Notes: a model not told the origin generated them from the letters alone. A stretch of 64,000 bases of DNA from CADEDH01 sp965262175 (GCA_965262175.1 CBDHES010000002.1:1922001-1986000), one strand, 5' to 3'. Shown: positions 1 through 8,110, counted from the first letter of the stretch. A program made the numbers and translations.

Positions 1-127
1 CACCCATGGCGGGGACCGCTATCGGGCGGCCGTCGACCACCAACTCGATCCCGGGCGCCGCCGTCGGTCGGTCGGAGCCGGCGGGCTCGGCAGGCGGGTC
101 GGAGCCAGCGATCGGAGTGGGGTCCAT
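1..127 (-). CDS. 5' end of a possible 2Fe-2S-domain protein (partial)
   Basis: An open frame starts at an ATG on the minus strand (complement of 125-127) and runs off the left edge of the window; 42 codons are visible. After a Pro/Ala/Ser/Asp-rich stretch it reads IELVVDGRPIAVPAMG. This resembles the first beta strands of 2Fe-2S ferredoxin-like domains that open formate dehydrogenase alpha and NuoG-type subunits (typical pattern: two strands around DGR.V.VP). The cysteines that would prove it lie outside the window. Selenocysteine genes selA-selB lie 9 kb away, so a formate dehydrogenase is attractive but is inference only. It is divergent from the Tat lipoprotein gene, with 24 bases between the two starts. 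Confidence 0.35.
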   Translation of the reverse strand, partial: MDPTPIAGSDPPAEPAGSDRPTAAPGIELVVDGRPIAVPAMG

Positions 128-151
128 CGCGGTGAGGATACGGTCACCAGA

Positions 152-1099
152 ATGCGAGTCTCCCGTCGGCGGTTCCTCGTCGGCGCCGCCGCCACCGGCG
201 CCCTCGGTCCGGGCCTGTTGATCGGCTGTGGTGGCACGGCGGCCGACGACGACGCTTCCGGACCCACCCTGGTCAGCCTGTTCAGCCCCGACGGGGTCAT
301 CGCCGCCGGGATGGCGCAGCGGATCCCCTTCGCCGTGGTCGACATCGGCGAGTTGGAGCTGGCCGACGACGTCGAGGTCGAGGTCCGGGTCCTGGCCGAC
401 GGCGAGGAGGTCGACGTCACGACCGTGGTCGGCCGGGTCGTCGACCACGACCACGTCGGAGCCCAGGCCGATGATCCCGACCATCAGCACGCCGACCTGC
501 TCCGGTACTTCGCCCTCCGGACGGTGCTGCCCGAACCCGGCATCTACGACCTCGAGGTGGCGTTCGGGGCGGCCGGCACCGGGCGCCTCCCGGTCCAGGC
601 GTTCGACCCGGCCGGGATCACCGTCCCGCTGTCGGGGCGGCCCCTGCCCTCGATCTCGACGCCGACCACAGGGGCCCCGGCGGGGATCACTCCCCTCTGT
701 ACCAGGGCCCCCGCGCCGTGTCCCTTCCACGAGCTCGACGTCGCCGAGCTCGTGGGCGCCGGTCGCCCGGTAGCCATCCTGGTGGCCACGCCGGCGCTGT
801 GTTCCACGGCGTACTGCGGTCCGGTGGTCGACACGCTCATCGACGCGGTCGACGAGGCGGGCGCGGCGTACCGGGACCTCGGTGTCGTGCACCTGGAGGT
901 CTACGCCAACGCCGGGGAGGTGTCGGGTGGCTACGACGATCCGGCGCTGCGGATCGCCGAGCCGGTCTCCCGGCTGGGGCTCACCTTCGAGCCCAGCTTG
1001 ATCCTGGTCGACCGAGGGGGGGTGGTCGTCGACCGGATCGACAACGTCTTCGACCGAGCCGAGCTCGACGAGGCGCTCATCGGCCTCGCCGAGCTCTAG
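152..1099 (+). CDS. Tat-exported lipoprotein with thioredoxin-like C-terminal domain
   Basis: The 315-residue protein starts with a twin-arginine signal (SRRRFLVG, residues 4-11) and a lipobox ending LLIGC, with the lipidated cysteine at residue 26. It should therefore be folded in the cytoplasm, exported by Tat and anchored outside the membrane. Residues of about 60-150 look like a beta-sandwich domain. The last 100 residues look thioredoxin-like: strand VAILVAT, then Cys217-Ser-Thr-Ala-Tyr-Cys222, and near the end a strand-turn-strand LILVDRGGVVVDRI. The cysteines are spaced CxxxxC rather than the usual CxxC, so classical disulfide exchange is uncertain. A redox or copper/SCO-like role outside the cell is possible but not shown. 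Confidence 0.75.
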   Translation: MRVSRRRFLVGAAATGALGPGLLIGCGGTAADDDASGPTLVSLFSPDGVIAAGMAQRIPFAVVDIGELELADDVEVEVRVLADGEEVDVTTVVGRVVDHDHVGAQADDPDHQHADLLRYFALRTVLPEPGIYDLEVAFGAAGTGRLPVQAFDPAGITVPLSGRPLPSISTPTTGAPAGITPLCTRAPAPCPFHELDVAELVGAGRPVAILVATPALCSTAYCGPVVDTLIDAVDEAGAAYRDLGVVHLEVYANAGEVSGGYDDPALRIAEPVSRLGLTFEPSLILVDRGGVVVDRIDNVFDRAELDEALIGLAEL

Positions 1100-1116
1100 G
1101 CCCGATCAGGGCGACG

Positions 1117-1842
1117 TCAGACCCGAGGGGGAGCCTGCGGGGTGTCGTCCTGCTCGCCGAACAGCCCGTCGTAGACGCCAGGCCAGAAGCGGTCCCGGGC
1201 GGCCCAGATGCCACCGACACCGAACTTGATGATGAGGATGGCGCTGAGGCTGGCGAAGATGGCCGTGGTCAGCGTGTCGACCACGTCCTGACCGATCTCG
1301 ATCTGGTCGAGAGCGGCGAGGCCGAAGAACAGCCAGACGGCGATCCGCGTCACCCGGGTCAGGAACGACCCGTAGGACTGCTGAGCGGTCGCACCGGCCA
1401 CCAGATCGGCGACCACGTTGGCCACCAGACCACCGATGATGATCAGCACCATGGCCACGACGAGCTTGGGCAACCAGGCCACGAGGCCCTCGAGGGCATC
1501 GGTGATCGGGTTCTCACCGAACACGTTGAACGCCATCTGGAGGACCAGGAGGACGATCAGGTAGTAGATGATCTGGGCCACGAACCGGCCGCTGTCGGCG
1601 TACCCCGCTCGTTCCAACGGACCACCGATGCCGGCCCGGTCGATGTAGCTGTCGAAGTTGATGGCGCCGAGCAACCGTCGGATGATCCGCCGGATCCACC
1701 GGGCGACGAACAGGCCGATGAGGAGGATGAGCAGGAAGAGGGCCAGCTTCGGGACGAAGTCGGCCACCATGCCCCAGGTGTCTTCCAGGGGGCCCCGCCA
1801 ATCAAATGACGTCGAGTCCGACGTCGTGGTCGAGAGCATCAA
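1117..1842 (-). CDS. small membrane protein with conserved TM helix repeats (MscS-like, TM_helix family)
   Basis: The 241-residue protein has about four hydrophobic segments (near residues 30-50, 90-110, 125-150 and 170-210). Two have the glycine-rich LIGLFVARWIRR and IIIGGLVANVVADLV patterns known from the conserved TM helix family related to mechanosensitive channels. There is no recognisable cytoplasmic MscS beta domain, so channel activity is not assured. The protein ends in a short charged tail. The ATG at 1842 is followed by another at 1839; either could be used. It stands alone on the minus strand, facing away from the sigma-factor gene. A second protein of related type lies on the other side of the sigma/anti-sigma pair. 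Confidence 0.75.
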   Translation of the reverse strand: MMLSTTTSDSTSFDWRGPLEDTWGMVADFVPKLALFLLILLIGLFVARWIRRIIRRLLGAINFDSYIDRAGIGGPLERAGYADSGRFVAQIIYYLIVLLVLQMAFNVFGENPITDALEGLVAWLPKLVVAMVLIIIGGLVANVVADLVAGATAQQSYGSFLTRVTRIAVWLFFGLAALDQIEIGQDVVDTLTTAIFASLSAILIIKFGVGGIWAARDRFWPGVYDGLFGEQDDTPQAPPRV

Positions 1843-2041
1843 GCGCTCCTTTTCGTGTGGGTTGAGTGAACGTGCGTGTTGCTGACGACTGGTGCGGGGA
1901 CTTTGTCGCGAACTCCGGGCGAATTTATTCCCGGCCTCATGGCACCACCACCACCCACCCCCTACGCTCAGGCTGGATGTTCAGCTGTGGGCGAGGGCGA
2001 GGGCAGGCCCTTCGGGCGAGCGCTCCCGCTGTGGCGGGCCA

Positions 2042-2599
2042 GTGACCGACGCGGCTGCAGGCGCAGGTACCGCGGTGTCGAGCACCAAGTCGTCGGTCGC
2101 CGACAGCGAGGCGATGCACGGCCTGGTGGCCGAGCACGGCGACGCCGTCTACCGCCTGGCCCTGTCGATCGTCCGGGACCGGGCCCTCGCCGAGGACGTC
2201 GCCCAGGACAGCCTCGTCAAGGCGTGGCTCGCCCTCCCGACGCTCCGGGAGCGGACGTCACTCCGGAGCTGGGTGCTGCGGATCACCCACAACACGGCGA
2301 TCTCGACCCTCAGGAGTCGGCGGGCGATCGTGATCGATCCCCACGATCTGCCAGACCGGCCGACCAACCCCGACCGTTCGGTGGAGAACCGGGTGCAAAG
2401 CTCCGAGGTGCTCAACGAGTTCGTCGATGCGCTCGATACCTTGGATGACCTTTCCCGAAGCATCGTCGTGCTGCGGGAGCTCGAAGGTCTCTCCTACGAT
2501 GAGATCGCCACCATGCTCGACGTCCCCCTGCCCACCGTGAAGACCCGCCTCCTCCGATCGCGACGGAAGCTCGGCTCGGCCCTGCGAGAATGGACCTGA
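2042..2599 (+). CDS. ECF-type RNA polymerase sigma factor
   Basis: The 185-residue protein from GTG 2042 has region 2 (from about YRLALSIVRDRALAEDVAQ through LRSWVLRITHNTA) and region 4 with a helix-turn-helix (LSYDEIATMLDVPLPTVKTRL), the layout of extracytoplasmic-function sigma factors. The same frame is open upstream to 1892, but that part is His/Pro/Arg-rich and unlike sigma factors. GTG 2042 or ATG 2114 are the credible starts; neither has a strong ribosome site. The stop overlaps the anti-sigma gene, so the two are co-translated. The sigma factor probably directs transcription of envelope-stress genes, perhaps its own operon including the MscS-like gene at 2971; that target is inference. 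Confidence 0.85.
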   Translation: MTDAAAGAGTAVSSTKSSVADSEAMHGLVAEHGDAVYRLALSIVRDRALAEDVAQDSLVKAWLALPTLRERTSLRSWVLRITHNTAISTLRSRRAIVIDPHDLPDRPTNPDRSVENRVQSSEVLNEFVDALDTLDDLSRSIVVLRELEGLSYDEIATMLDVPLPTVKTRLLRSRRKLGSALREWT

Positions 2600-2925
2600 T
2601 GTTCCGACGCCACCCCTCCACCGCCGTGCTCGACGGCTGGCTGAACGGCGAGGGCGACGCGGACCTGGATCTCCACATCGGGAGCTGCTCCCGGTGCGCG
2701 GCCCTGCTCGAGGAGCTGGACGCCACCGACGGCGGGCCCGACTCCTCGCTCGGCGAGTCGCTGGCGCTGGCCCTGGCCCCGCCAGAGGGCCTGAGCGAGC
2801 GCCTCGAGGAGGGCATCGCCGATCGGCTGTCGTCCCGGGAGGTGCTCGACGTGGTGGCCGATCTGTTCGGGGCCGGGCTGCAATCGGCGGCTCTCATCCT
2901 CACCGAGGGCACCGACTCCCGCTGA
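2590..2925 (+). CDS. zinc-binding anti-sigma factor
   Basis: The 111-residue protein carries LHIGSCSRC near residues 26-34, the HxxxCxxC signature of zinc-binding anti-sigma (ZAS) domains that clamp a cognate ECF sigma factor. The partner is the sigma factor encoded immediately upstream. Two in-frame ATGs are possible: 2590, overlapping the sigma gene by 10 bases, and 2599, forming a TGATG stop/start overlap. No transmembrane helix follows the domain, so this is a soluble ZAS protein, which usually senses a cytoplasmic redox or metal signal; sensing here is inference. The C-terminal half (VLDVVADLFGAGLQSAALILTE) is helical and of unknown role. Confidence 0.75.
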   Translation: MDLMFRRHPSTAVLDGWLNGEGDADLDLHIGSCSRCAALLEELDATDGGPDSSLGESLALALAPPEGLSERLEEGIADRLSSREVLDVVADLFGAGLQSAALILTEGTDSR

Positions 2926-2970
2926 GGATCGTGGCTGCGTGCATGGTCGAGACGAGGTGACGACGAGGCG

Positions 2971-3720
2971 ATGACGACGAACGACTGGATCACCGTGGCG
3001 ATCGCCATCTTCGGCGGCATCGCCATCGGCATCATCGGCTCCCGGATCGTCCTGGCCGTGGTCGGCGCCCCCAAGCGACCCGAGCCGATCCGCCAAGCGG
3101 CACCGGCGCTGGCCAGCCTGGCACTGTGGGCCGGGATCATCGCCGGGCTGCTCGTCACGCTCGGCGTGATCTCGCCCGAAGCGCTCGACCAACTCCCTCG
3201 GGACGTCATCGCCTTCCTCCCCCGGTTGCTGTCGGCGGCCATCATCGTGATCGCGGCCAACGTCCTCGCCTCGTTCGCCGTCGCCGGATTGGCCCCCGCC
3301 CTGGGGCGGCTCCCGGCCGGTGTGCAGCGGCGGGTCCTGTCGACGGTCCGCTTCGCCATCATCGCCCTCGCCGCCCTGCTGGCGATCCGCCAGGTCGGGT
3401 TCGACACCACGGTGATCAACCTCGGGGTCGCCGCCATCTTCTTCGGGGTGGCCGGGTCACTGATGTTGCTGATTTCACTCGGCGGCCGTCACGTGGCAGC
3501 CGAGGTCGCCTCGACTCGGGCCGTCCGGCGGCTCGTCCAGACCGGCGACCTGGTCCGGATCGACGATCTCGGGGGCCGGGTCGTCGCCGTTCACCCGACG
3601 GCGATCGAGCTCGACACCGCCGATGGTCGGACGCTGCTCGTGCCGTCATCCCGATTCCTCGACCGGGTGATCACGATTGAGCGGCCTGATCCCGATCGTG
3701 GTCCTCGAGTGCCTGATTGA
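2971..3720 (+). CDS. MscS-like membrane protein with cytoplasmic beta domain
   Basis: The 249-residue protein has about five hydrophobic segments (residues 5-28, 48-68, 82-112, 128-146 and 150-168). These are followed by a soluble piece reading VRIDDLGGRVVAVHPTAIEL and LLVPSSRFLDRVITIE, which matches the MscS beta domain (GD.V.I....G.V..I......). It is shorter than full MscS, without the alpha/beta C-terminal domain. It follows the anti-sigma gene by 45 bases on the same strand and may be in the same operon. Its 3' end overlaps the convergent Mrp gene by 50 bases. A mechanosensitive or osmotic role is inferred from the family only. Confidence 0.75.
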   Translation: MTTNDWITVAIAIFGGIAIGIIGSRIVLAVVGAPKRPEPIRQAAPALASLALWAGIIAGLLVTLGVISPEALDQLPRDVIAFLPRLLSAAIIVIAANVLASFAVAGLAPALGRLPAGVQRRVLSTVRFAIIALAALLAIRQVGFDTTVINLGVAAIFFGVAGSLMLLISLGGRHVAAEVASTRAVRRLVQTGDLVRIDDLGGRVVAVHPTAIELDTADGRTLLVPSSRFLDRVITIERPDPDRGPRVPD

Positions 3721-4867
3721 CCAGGTCGAACAACCGGGCGGTGCAGCTCGACATCTCGACCGGTGGAGCGATCTCGGTCGCCACCTGCTCGGCGATGGCG
3801 GCGAACGCCTCGGCCGCCGGACCGTCGCCGAGGGCCACGGGGCTGCCCTGGTCACCGCCGGCCGACACCGAGGGCTCGAGCGGGATCGAACCGACGAGCG
3901 GCACACCGGCCTCGGCCGCCAGCGCCGCCCCGCCCCCCTCACCGAACAACGGGTAGGACGTGCCATCGGGGGCGACGAAGGCCGACATGTTCTCGATCAC
4001 GCCGGCCACGCGAAGGAACGACTTGCGGGCCATGCTGACGGCTCGGGCCGCCACCTTCTGGGCTCCCGTGGCCGGCGTGGTGACGATCATCAGCTCGGCT
4101 CGGGGCAGCATGCGGGCCAGCCCCATCGCCACGTCGCCGGTGCCGGGCGGCATGTCGATCACCACGTACTCCAGGTCGTCGGCCCACGACACGTCTTCCA
4201 GGAAGTGCTGGACGGCCCGGTTCAGCATCAGGCCCCGCCACAGCAGGGCCGACTCCTCGTCCTCGACCAGGAATCCCATCGAGACGACATCGATGCGGCC
4301 CGGCCCGATCTCGATCGTGTTGGGGACGATCGTCGGCCGCTCACCCTCGGCCGGGGCCTCGGCCTGGAGGCGACCCTCCAGCCCCAACATGCGGGGGACG
4401 GAGAACCCCCAGATGTCGGCATCGATCACCCCGACGGCGAACCCCCGGCGGGCCAGGGCCACGGCGAGGTTGACCGTCACCGATGACTTCCCCACCCCAC
4501 CCTTGCCCGAGGCGATGGCCAGCACCTTGGCGGTGGCCGGGATGGCGGTCTCGGTCGCCCGGTCAGCGGCGTTGCGCCGGGCGACGGCCATCGTGGCCGA
4601 CTTCTCCTCCGGCGTCAGCTCGGTCCAGTCGATCTTGACCGACGTCACCCCGGGGAGGGACTCGATGCGGGCCCGGGTGTCGCGCTGGATCTGGGCCCGG
4701 AGGGGACAGCCGGCGGTCGTGAGGGCGATCTTGACGACCACGCCCCCGTCGGGATCGACCGTGGCACCCTTGGCCATGCCGAGCTCCACGATGTTGGAGC
4801 CCAGCTCAGGGTCGATCACCCCCTGCAGCACGGCCATGATCTCCTCTGGCGCCACAGGGGTTTCCAT
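3671..4867 (-). CDS. Mrp/ApbC-type iron-sulfur cluster carrier ATPase
   Basis: The 398-residue protein has an N-terminal MIP18/DUF59 domain (residues 5-85, VIDPELGSNIVELGM) and a deviant Walker A motif GKGGVGKS at 121-128, then DADIWGFSVPRMLG and VVIDMPPGTGDV, typical of Mrp/NBP35 P-loop ATPases that load or carry Fe-S clusters in the cytoplasm. The CxxC pair seen in many Mrp proteins is replaced (ENMSAFVAPDG), as is common in actinobacterial members, so cluster binding by that motif is doubtful. ATG 4867 is the start. It is divergent from the IscA/SufA-type gene with a 50-base gap, a shared Fe-S context. The end overlaps the MscS-like gene convergently. Confidence 0.9.
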   Translation of the reverse strand: METPVAPEEIMAVLQGVIDPELGSNIVELGMAKGATVDPDGGVVVKIALTTAGCPLRAQIQRDTRARIESLPGVTSVKIDWTELTPEEKSATMAVARRNAADRATETAIPATAKVLAIASGKGGVGKSSVTVNLAVALARRGFAVGVIDADIWGFSVPRMLGLEGRLQAEAPAEGERPTIVPNTIEIGPGRIDVVSMGFLVEDEESALLWRGLMLNRAVQHFLEDVSWADDLEYVVIDMPPGTGDVAMGLARMLPRAELMIVTTPATGAQKVAARAVSMARKSFLRVAGVIENMSAFVAPDGTSYPLFGEGGGAALAAEAGVPLVGSIPLEPSVSAGGDQGSPVALGDGPAAEAFAAIAEQVATEIAPPVEMSSCTARLFDLVNQALEDHDRDQAAQS

Positions 4868-4917
4868 GGCTCCAGGGTAGAAGTCTCCGATAGACTAGAG
4901 ATACCCAGGAGGTAATC

Positions 4918-5238
4918 GTGATCACTGTCACAGAATCGGCGGCAACCAAGGTCCGGGAGCTCCTCGACCAAGAAGACGACGCCTCGCTGGCGCTTCGGGT
5001 CGCAGTCCGCCCCGGCGGCTGCTCGGGCTTCAGCTATGAGATGTTCTTCGATGGTGAGGTCGGGTCCGACGATCAGGCCGTCACCTACGGCGACGTCCAG
5101 GTCGTGGTCGACCCGACCAGCGCCCAGCTGCTCGTCGGCGCGACGCTCGACTACAAGGACGGGCTGCAGCAGACCGGGTTCTCGATCGACAACCCCAACG
5201 CTCAGCGCACCTGCGGCTGCGGCCAGTCGTTCTCCTAG
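4918..5238 (+). CDS. IscA/SufA/ErpA-type iron-sulfur cluster assembly protein
   Basis: The 106-residue protein has the A-type carrier signature: GGCSGF near residue 38 and a C-terminal CGCGQSF, giving the three conserved cysteines (C...CxC) that bind an Fe-S cluster or iron for transfer to apo-enzymes. The start is a GTG at 4918 because a strong AGGAGGT ribosome site lies at 4907-4913, four bases upstream. The length is normal for the family. It is divergent from the Mrp ATPase gene, and the two probably act in the same Fe-S maturation route. Symbols such as erpA, sufA or iscA cannot be separated from sequence alone. Confidence 0.92.
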   Translation: MITVTESAATKVRELLDQEDDASLALRVAVRPGGCSGFSYEMFFDGEVGSDDQAVTYGDVQVVVDPTSAQLLVGATLDYKDGLQQTGFSIDNPNAQRTCGCGQSFS

Positions 5239-5257
5239 CCCGTCCATCCGGTCGGGC

Positions 5258-5578
5258 TCAGCCGCACCCCACGAGGCCCAGCCCGACCACCACGTGGTAG
5301 ATCCCGGCGGCGACCGCCGCCGCTGCTATCGCGCCTCCGATCACCAGCCGGTTTTCTGCCTGGCCGCTGACGGCGGCCTTCCCGCCGAACACGATTGCGG
5401 CGATCCCCAGCCCCAGCTTCACGACGTCGAACGACGTACAGCTCGTGACCACCCCGTTGACCGTGGTCTGCGACGTGAAGGCGAAGCTCAGCACGAACCC
5501 CAACGCCGCGCAGACGAGGGCGGTGACGCCCCCATCGGGGAGCCCCCGTCGGGGTTCTGACCTCGCACGATCCACCAT
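5258..5578 (-). CDS. small three-helix membrane protein of unknown function
   Basis: This 106-residue protein is not recognised. It has three hydrophobic stretches: residues of about 17-35 (VTALVCAALGFVLSFAF), 52-68 (VVKLGLGIAAIVFGGKA) and 80-104. A short loop with one cysteine follows the first helix and a cysteine is the penultimate residue. The layout resembles small DUF4190-type membrane proteins, which have paired helices and a GLGIAAIVFGG pattern, but the match is weak. The ATG at 5578 has a plausible purine stretch upstream. It is convergent with the Fe-S carrier gene (19 bases apart) and divergent from the SnoaL-like gene. Confidence 0.6.
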   Translation of the reverse strand: MVDRARSEPRRGLPDGGVTALVCAALGFVLSFAFTSQTTVNGVVTSCTSFDVVKLGLGIAAIVFGGKAAVSGQAENRLVIGGAIAAAAVAAGIYHVVVGLGLVGCG

Positions 5579-5693
5579 GGATCGTCACGCTACGACACCG
5601 GAAGCCTCGGGCGCGTTCGGCCCTGGTGGGCCGTTCGTCGCGCCGTCAGCCTCGATCGCCCACTCGGATGGCCCCTACCTGGTGTGGTCCGGC

Positions 5694-5748
5694 ATACCGG
5701 GTATCCCTAAAGTGCGTAATTGACACCTGGTTCGATTCGAATACCGTA
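5694..5748 (+). promoter_or_regulatory. putative promoter and palindromic operator upstream of the SnoaL-like gene
   Basis: A TTGACA box at 5720-5725 is followed after 16 bases by TACCGT (5742-5747), which keeps the first two and last bases of a -10 element. This gives a plausible sigma70-type promoter about 50 bases before ATG 5794. Directly upstream is the palindrome ATACCGGGTAT (5694-5704). The heptamer GGTATCC inside this region recurs in inverted orientation (GGATACC, 6671-6677) just before the HxlR regulator gene. This suggests a shared operator, but the regulator-site link is inference. Confidence 0.45.
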
Positions 5749-5793
5749 AGGGCGAGGCGAACGACGCCTCTTCCCACCGGACTGGAGTCACCA

Positions 5794-6582
5794 ATGACCA
5801 CATCGGCCACCCCAGGGCAACTCGCCCGCTCGCTCTTCGACGCCGTCTTCCATCGGTTCGACGCCGAGGCCGCGGCCCAACTCCTCGACCCCGACTACAT
5901 CCAGCACAACCCCACGATCCCGACCGGTGCAGCTCCCCTGCTCGGGCTGCTCCCCGCCCTCGAGGAGAGCGGCATCAGCGCCACCACCCACCGGATGATC
6001 GCCGAGGGCGACCTGGTCGTACTCCACAACACCTACAACAACGCCCAGCTCCTGGGCGGCGAGACCATGGTGGCCTTCGACGTGCTCCGGGCCGATGGCG
6101 ACAAGCTCGTCGAACACTGGGACAGCCTCCAGGCCCCACCGGCTCAGACCGCATCCGGACGATCGATGACCGACGGCCCGACCGAGCCCACCGACCACCA
6201 CAAAACCGCCGACAACAAGGCGCTGGTGCAGTCGTTCATCGACGAGGTCTTCCTCGGGGGTGCCGTCGAGAAGGCCGGCGAGTTCATCGTGGCCGAACCC
6301 GGCGCCTACCACCAGCACAACCCGTTGGTGGCCGACGGCCTCGACGGATTGACCGAGGGCTTTGCCGCCCTCGCTGCGTCCGGCCACCCCATGACCTTCA
6401 CCAAGCTCCACCGGATCGTGGCCGAAGGCAACTTCGTCTTCACCATGACCGAAGGACAACTCGGTGACACCCCCACCGCCTTCTTCGACCTCTGGCGGGT
6501 GGCCGACGGTCGCATCGTCGAACACTGGGACACCGTCCAGGCCATCCCCGACGAGATGGCCCACGACAACGGCATGTTCTGA
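5794..6582 (+). CDS. tandem SnoaL-like (NTF2-fold) protein
   Basis: The 262-residue protein consists of two SnoaL-like domains, about residues 1-120 and 138-262. Each has the pattern of a long helix, then YIQHNP or YHQHNP, then a strand pair ending F.VLRADGDKLVEHWD or FDLWRVADGRIVEHWD. Such NTF2-fold proteins are small cytoplasmic enzymes or ligand-binding proteins; no substrate can be named. The two halves are clearly related, so the gene arose by duplication and fusion. ATG 5794 is preferred over upstream in-frame codons because CTGGAG precedes it and a promoter lies at 5720-5747. The gene is followed by a strong terminator and an HxlR regulator gene, a common pairing. Confidence 0.8.
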   Translation: MTTSATPGQLARSLFDAVFHRFDAEAAAQLLDPDYIQHNPTIPTGAAPLLGLLPALEESGISATTHRMIAEGDLVVLHNTYNNAQLLGGETMVAFDVLRADGDKLVEHWDSLQAPPAQTASGRSMTDGPTEPTDHHKTADNKALVQSFIDEVFLGGAVEKAGEFIVAEPGAYHQHNPLVADGLDGLTEGFAALAASGHPMTFTKLHRIVAEGNFVFTMTEGQLGDTPTAFFDLWRVADGRIVEHWDTVQAIPDEMAHDNGMF

Positions 6583-6597
6583 ACGGCCCGTTGGCGA

Positions 6598-6635
6598 CGT
6601 GGGGCGCAAGGGCTTCGCCAGCCTTGCGCCCCACG
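6598..6635 (+). terminator. strong hairpin terminator after the SnoaL-like gene
   Basis: A perfect 14-bp inverted repeat (CGTGGGGCGCAAGG at 6598-6611, complement at 6622-6635) encloses a 10-base loop. It lies 16 bases after the stop codon of the SnoaL-like gene. There is no T-run on either side, so it would act as a GC-rich intrinsic or Rho-assisted terminator, as is frequent in actinomycetes. It separates the gene from the HxlR regulator downstream. Confidence 0.75.
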
Positions 6636-6720
6636 GTTGGGCTCGCACTGCGGCGCACCTGGTGCAGACTGGATACCAAGGAGTAGCTTCGTGGTCGTCA
6701 GTCCACCGAGGAGGACCCCC

Positions 6721-7107
6721 GTGCTGCCGATCACCGTTGCCGACAAGGTCGAAGCCGCCCGCTGTCCGATCCGGACCGTGCTGTCGAAAGCCACCGGCAA
6801 GTGGCAGATCCTGATCCTGCTGGCCCTGGAGGATGGCCCGCTCCGCTTTGGGCAGGTGAAGCGGACCCTCGGCGACATCACCCAGCGGGTCCTCACCGAG
6901 AACCTCCGCTCGCTCGAACGCGACGGCTACCTCACCCGGACCGTGGAGCCCGGCCCCCCGATCGCGGTGTTCTACGAACTCACCCCGATCGGCCACTCCT
7001 TCGTCGAGGTGCTCCGTCCGGTCGCCCTCTGGTCCTCGGGCAATCTCGAGCAGGTCAAAGCTGCCCGGGCCCGCTTCGACGGCGAATCACCAGACTGCGA
7101 CGAGTAG
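6721..7107 (+). CDS. HxlR-family winged-helix transcriptional regulator
   Basis: The 128-residue protein has the HxlR core: a conserved cysteine near the N terminus (ARCPI), GKWQILILLAL, LRFGQVKRTLGDITQRVLTENLR (recognition helix region) and the wing DGYLTRTVEP...FYELT..G. These dimeric DNA-binding proteins often respond to electrophiles or quinones through the N-terminal cysteine; the inducer here is unknown. GTG 6721 is chosen because GAGGAGGA (6708-6715) lies five bases upstream; GTG 6691 with AAGGAG (6678-6683) is an alternative giving ten more residues. It lies in the same direction as the SnoaL-like gene, separated by a terminator. A GGATACC site at 6671-6677 may be its own operator. 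Confidence 0.88.
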   Translation: MLPITVADKVEAARCPIRTVLSKATGKWQILILLALEDGPLRFGQVKRTLGDITQRVLTENLRSLERDGYLTRTVEPGPPIAVFYELTPIGHSFVEVLRPVALWSSGNLEQVKAARARFDGESPDCDE

Positions 7108-7147
7108 CCGGCTGCGGCCGCCGCCACCGCCCCGATCGCGTGCCTGA

Positions 7148-8110
7148 CTACCGGATGAGCGGTGGGAACCCGTTCCGGGGCTCGGGGGCGTTGCGGGCGC
7201 AGCACACGTCGCGGGCCGCGACGACCGCCGCGTCGAGGATCTCGGCCCGAGATCGGGGATGGGCCGTTCCGTCGTCGTCGATGAGCCAGAACCGGAAGCC
7301 CCGGTCGGCCAGCAGGTCGAGGAGCCGGCCGGCCTCGTTGGCCTCACGGTCCCACGGCCGATAGCTGACCTCGATGACGGCCACCAGATCGGGGCTTCGG
7401 GCCAGGGTCTCGTCGGCCCCCTCGATCACCAGCGCCTCGGCGCCCTCGGCGTCCATCTTGAGGAAGTCGACCGGCCGTCCGGCCAGCGCCTCGTCGAGCG
7501 TGGTCGTCGGGACCTCGATCTCGGTGACCTCGATCGGGAGGACCGGGTCGACCGGCGGGTAGAACCCGGAGCCGGCATGCCAGTCGCCGGTCAGGTGGAA
7601 CGACGCCGTCCCGATGCGGTCCGAGACCGCCACCTGGTGCAGCGTGGTCCGATTCCACATGCCGTTGGTCTCGATCGTCCGGTGGAGCAGAGAGAAGTAG
7701 CGGGGCGCCGGCTCGAAGGCGATGACCGACCCGTCGTCGCCGACGAGGCACGCCGCCTGGAGGGCGTAGTAGCCGTAGCTGGCGCCGACCTCCACGTAGC
7801 ACCCCGCCTCGGGAACGTACGTCTGGAGGAACCGCGTGGTGCCCGGCTCCCAGGTCCCGGTGGTGAGGATCCTCGGGCACAGGGTCCGATCGTCGGCGTC
7901 GAGGTAGATCCACCGGTCGAAGTGGGTGGGCGCCAGGACGGCCTGTCGCCCGACGAAGCACGGCGAGCGATGGTCGACCTGGAGCAGGGCCTCGAGCTGG
8001 GCGCCGAGCCCATCCAGCTTGGCGTTGAGGTCCTGGACCTCGGCGCGGAGCTGGCTCACATCGTCATGAGGGGCGCGCGAAACGAACGGGTTGCGGCGGG
8101 TGGAAACCAT
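7148..8110 (-). CDS. FkbM-family SAM-dependent methyltransferase
   Basis: The 320-residue protein starts with a predicted coiled coil (residues 15-45, heptad-like LRAEVQDLNAKLDGLGAQLEALL). Then comes a Rossmann-type methyltransferase core: CYVEVGASYGYYALQAA near residues 103-119 is the SAM-binding loop, VIAFEPAPRYFSLL the acidic loop, and VDFLKMDAEGAEALVIEGA is diagnostic of the FkbM family. Members methylate hydroxyl groups of sugars and polyketides; the substrate here is unknown. The coiled coil is typical of members working on surface glycans. The gene lies downstream of the MBL-fold gene on the same strand with a 42-base gap. Confidence 0.85.
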   Translation of the reverse strand: MVSTRRNPFVSRAPHDDVSQLRAEVQDLNAKLDGLGAQLEALLQVDHRSPCFVGRQAVLAPTHFDRWIYLDADDRTLCPRILTTGTWEPGTTRFLQTYVPEAGCYVEVGASYGYYALQAACLVGDDGSVIAFEPAPRYFSLLHRTIETNGMWNRTTLHQVAVSDRIGTASFHLTGDWHAGSGFYPPVDPVLPIEVTEIEVPTTTLDEALAGRPVDFLKMDAEGAEALVIEGADETLARSPDLVAVIEVSYRPWDREANEAGRLLDLLADRGFRFWLIDDDGTAHPRSRAEILDAAVVAARDVCCARNAPEPRNGFPPLIR

